Source: a bacterium
GTDB taxonomy: Bacteria > 4484-113 > JAFGCY01
Reading direction: 5' to 3'
Assembly: GCA_020440605.1 (NCBI GenBank)
Contig: JAGRNT010000009.1
Coordinates: forward strand, 1 to 64,000
Length of the DNA stretch: 64,000 nucleotides
The notes under the pieces are model-generated. The model saw only the letters and a program-made list of their open reading frames with translations. It searched no databases and was not told the DNA's origin. Of the stretch, positions 61,589 through 64,000 are shown one piece after another. Positions within the stretch are counted from its first letter, which is position 1. The number at the start of each line of letters is the position of its first letter. Made by a program: the position numbers and the translations under genes.

Positions 61589-62749
61589 ATGTCCCTAGTT
61601 TTCATGCAGTTATCCGACCTTCATCTCGGTGCCAGGCTCGTAAATCTGCCCGGGGAAATCGCGGAACAGCTGCGCAACACCACCCGGGAGCTGGTGGTGG
61701 AGGCCTTCGCCAGGGCCAGGGCAGAGAACGTAGATCTGATCCTGATGCCCGGTGACCTCTATGAGCACAACGGCATCGACGCCGGCGGGCAGCTGCACTT
61801 CATCTACGAGCTCGCGGCCAGTATGGCTCCCACGCCAGTGGTGATCACGCCGGGCAACCACGATCCCTACTCCCTGGAAAGCCCCTATGCCACGATTGCT
61901 GCACCGCGCAATGTGACGCTTTTCACGAACAATGAATTCACGATCGTCAGTACCGAAGCATGCCCCGTGGCCGGCCGGGCCTTCCGCAGCGGTGAATACG
62001 GCAGCATGATTGACTGGAGCTCGCTTCCGGCGGCACCAGGTGGACCGAGTGTCCTGATGATGCACGCCTCGGTGATGAACGCCGGGGACGGTCGCCTGCG
62101 CGAATCCGTAATGCTGCCTGTCACCACCACGGCACTTGAGCAGTGCGGCTTCAGCTACTGCGCACTTGGTCACTATCACACGTTTCAGCAGTTCAGCCGC
62201 CAGGCTGACGGACCGGCCTATGCCGCCTACAGCGGCTGCGCGCAGGGTCTGGGCTGGGACGAGACCGGTTCACGCGGATTCGTGATGGGCAAGCTGCGCG
62301 AGGTTGGTGCGGATCTGGAATTGGTCCAGACTTCCCGCCACAGCTGGCAGCGCCATCCGCTGCAGCTACCCCCCTGGCAGGGCGGTGAAAGCTGGTTGAG
62401 GCTGGACCAGCGTCTTGAGGCAATCGGCAGCCAGATCGGGGAGCGGGACCTGTTGCGGCTTGACATCCGCGGTCGCTGGCCTGCCACCGAGAAGGAAGGT
62501 CTGCGCGAGCGGATCAACGGCCTGCTGCGCCGGGCATGGTACGCCACGGATATCGACTGGTCTGACACGGCCTTCACGCCGCCCCTCGCCCCGCGCGGAG
62601 TCAGTCCTCTGCTGGACGAATTTCTTGACAACTGTGAGAACCAAATCGACGACTCCAGTGAAGATGGCATCAAGGAAGCCTGGCGGCTGGCACGCTATCT
62701 GGGCCACCGCCTGCTCAGTGGCCAGGGTCTGCCCGAGGAGCTGGTCTGA
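61589..62749 (+). CDS. SbcD/YhaO-like DNA repair phosphoesterase
   Basis: Predicted 386 residues. Metallophosphoesterase motifs are visible: MQLSDLHLGARL, LMPGDLYEHNG, TPGNHDPYS, MMHASV and ALGHYHTFQ. They give a two-metal nuclease active site as in SbcD/Mre11. The C-terminal ~150 residues are helical and probably contact the ATPase. The stop overlaps the start of the SbcC-like gene (ATGA), so the two subunits are translated together. The plan resembles YhaO of Bacillus as much as SbcD; the exact subtype is open. ATG 61589 follows TATACT by eight bases. Confidence 0.88.
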   Translation: MSLVFMQLSDLHLGARLVNLPGEIAEQLRNTTRELVVEAFARARAENVDLILMPGDLYEHNGIDAGGQLHFIYELAASMAPTPVVITPGNHDPYSLESPYATIAAPRNVTLFTNNEFTIVSTEACPVAGRAFRSGEYGSMIDWSSLPAAPGGPSVLMMHASVMNAGDGRLRESVMLPVTTTALEQCGFSYCALGHYHTFQQFSRQADGPAYAAYSGCAQGLGWDETGSRGFVMGKLREVGADLELVQTSRHSWQRHPLQLPPWQGGESWLRLDQRLEAIGSQIGERDLLRLDIRGRWPATEKEGLRERINGLLRRAWYATDIDWSDTAFTPPLAPRGVSPLLDEFLDNCENQIDDSSEDGIKEAWRLARYLGHRLLSGQGLPEELV

Positions 62750-64000
62750 TGAAACTGATCGCACTTGAATCCGCCCGATTTGGCAAGCTGAAGGTTGATG
62801 AGAGCCGCAGCTTCGAGCCGGGTCTGAACATCATCGTGGCTCCCAACCAGTCCGGCAAGACCACGCTGCTGACCATGGTCGAGTGGCTGCTGTACGGAGT
62901 TCCATCACGCGGCAGCAAGCGCAACCTGGCACTTGTGGAGCAGTGGGCTCCCTGGGACGGCAGCAATCCGCAAGCATCAATGATCATTGCTCCTGAACGC
63001 CGAGGCTGGCCTGAGCTGGTCCGCGTGCAGGTGTTTTTCGACCGCTTCAACATTTTCGTCCAGGACGTGGAAAGCCTGGAGAATCTCAGTGATCGCATCA
63101 ATGTTGATTCCAACGGCGAATGGGACCTCGGTCGCCAGCTGCTGGGCCTGACCCGTGGTGCCTTCCAGGGCAGCGTGCTTTCGCGCCAGGGCCAGATTGA
63201 CGATGTCATTCGCGACGCCGATCTGCGCGCCGTTCTCACGTCCGACCTGGCCGGCCTCGTTGAGGACCCGGAGAAGGCCACGCTGGACCATGCCCTGAAT
63301 CAGCTTGAGAATCCCAGCTTCACCATGCAGGGCGTGGCTGAAAGTCCAGTACTGTTCAGTACCATCCTGCGCCGCCTGGACGAGCAGAATGCCGTGGCCA
63401 GGCTGGAGTTTGAGAGCGGTCGCGAGAAGTATGCCGAACTGGAGAAGCTGCAGGCCCGCAAGGAGCAGGCTGAGTTCCGCCAGAATCAGGAGCAGATCAA
63501 GCGCCGCAAGCTGATCAACCGCATTCGCGACATCCAGCTGGCCGGAGCTTTCTGGTGCTACAAGGAGCAGACCCGCATTGAGCAGCAGCTTGAGGACTGG
63601 AATGAACGCCTGGCTGGTGAGCCGTGGATCCGGGAATTCCCCTTCCATTTAGAGGTTGAGATCGAGCGCTGGAATACCGAATTCAGCAACATTAACGAAC
63701 AGGAAACCCGCATGCGCGACAAGCTGGTTTCCGCCGAGCACGCCCTGAAGCGCATTGAGCTGTCGCTTGGCAACAACGAGCATCTGCTGCCGCTGGTGGA
63801 TCGCCAGCGCGACATCAATGAAATCTCCGTGCTGCTTGACAGTGCCATGGCGGACTATGAGCAGGCTTCGCAGGAGCGCCAGCATTACGGCCAGAGTGCC
63901 GACCCGGAGACCCGCACGCGCTTCGAGGCTCTCGACAAGTCAATGCGCAAGCACCGCAGTTACATCAACACACTGCTTGACTGGTACGAGCGCAACCACA
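62749..64000 (+). CDS. SbcC/YhaN/Rad50-like ATPase, partial
   Basis: About 417 residues are visible; the gene runs off the window. MKLIALESARFGKLKVDE begins like SbcC/RecF/YhaN proteins. Walker A is NIIVAPNQSGKTTLLTMVEWLLYG at ~30-50. An SMC-like globular domain leads to a coiled coil from ~200 on (LEFESGREKYAELEKLQARKEQ; RQNQEQIKRRKLINRIRDIQL). It would clamp DNA ends and control the SbcD-like nuclease. ATG 62749 overlaps the partner stop (ATGA). The Walker B and C-terminal half lie beyond 64000. Confidence 0.88.
   Translation, partial: MKLIALESARFGKLKVDESRSFEPGLNIIVAPNQSGKTTLLTMVEWLLYGVPSRGSKRNLALVEQWAPWDGSNPQASMIIAPERRGWPELVRVQVFFDRFNIFVQDVESLENLSDRINVDSNGEWDLGRQLLGLTRGAFQGSVLSRQGQIDDVIRDADLRAVLTSDLAGLVEDPEKATLDHALNQLENPSFTMQGVAESPVLFSTILRRLDEQNAVARLEFESGREKYAELEKLQARKEQAEFRQNQEQIKRRKLINRIRDIQLAGAFWCYKEQTRIEQQLEDWNERLAGEPWIREFPFHLEVEIERWNTEFSNINEQETRMRDKLVSAEHALKRIELSLGNNEHLLPLVDRQRDINEISVLLDSAMADYEQASQERQHYGQSADPETRTRFEALDKSMRKHRSYINTLLDWYERNH

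Overview
The window is a GC-rich bacterial chromosome segment. It opens with the last ~360 bases of a 16S rRNA gene. That gene is followed at once by a factor-independent terminator and a protein gene, with no tRNA or 23S gene, so at least this rRNA copy is unlinked. The cell is flagellated (flbD, fliM, fliY-type, cheY, fliO, fliP). It has many predicted lipoproteins with PKD, PQQ-propeller and dockerin-like modules, and a quinone-linked Rieske/cytochrome b/octaheme cytochrome c cluster. I cannot place it in a phylum from this window. Unlinked rRNA, frequent leaderless starts and lineage-specific lipoproteins suggest a poorly sampled lineage.

Layout. 1-8700: 16S end, TPR protein, cation antiporter, large CHASE hybrid histidine kinase, a fused butyrate kinase-phosphotransbutyrylase and a DUF6544 protein. 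8800-15900: four secreted lipoproteins with beta-propeller, PKD and dockerin-like modules. 16300-25700: thrS, a K+ channel/nuclease group, DinB-like protein, ECF sigma factor with a PilT-like ATPase, lipase and cysS. 25700-35500: folD, a TPR protein, RDD protein, IscU-like scaffold, a coupled operon of two paralogous membrane proteins headed by a 38-codon gene, gdhA and an AMIN/SPOR-type operon. 35700-39100: Rieske, cytochrome b and octaheme HAO-like cytochrome. 39100-44150: flagellar export and switch operon. 44290-50350: pfkA, a lipoprotein, scpA, M50 protease, CCA/poly(A) polymerase-type enzyme, DUF4126 and FmdB-type zinc ribbon. 50490-53770: four membrane proteins, three of them paralogous. 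53770-64000: large PKD lipoprotein, small lipoprotein, HtrA protease, secreted propeller-like protein, GT4 glycosyltransferase and a SbcD/SbcC (YhaO/YhaN)-like pair cut by the window end.

Three patterns run through the whole segment. First, about sixteen genes have a TANNNT -10 hexamer ending 5-8 bases before the start codon, which predicts leaderless mRNAs; other genes carry ordinary Shine-Dalgarno sites. Second, intergenic spaces hold a family of ~24-base hairpin units beginning GGAGGT. They often sit directly against a stop codon, occur singly, in tandem or as inverted pairs, and lie downstream of thrS, cysS plus its small partner, folD, gdhA and scpA. Third, transcription units are short, and neighbouring genes often overlap as TGATG, ATGA or TGA/TAA junctions.

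The most interesting metabolic items are the Buk-Ptb fusion (acyl-CoA to acid plus ATP on one polypeptide) and the Rieske/cytochrome b/octaheme cluster, which looks like a bc-type quinol-cytochrome complex with a HAO-family partner.
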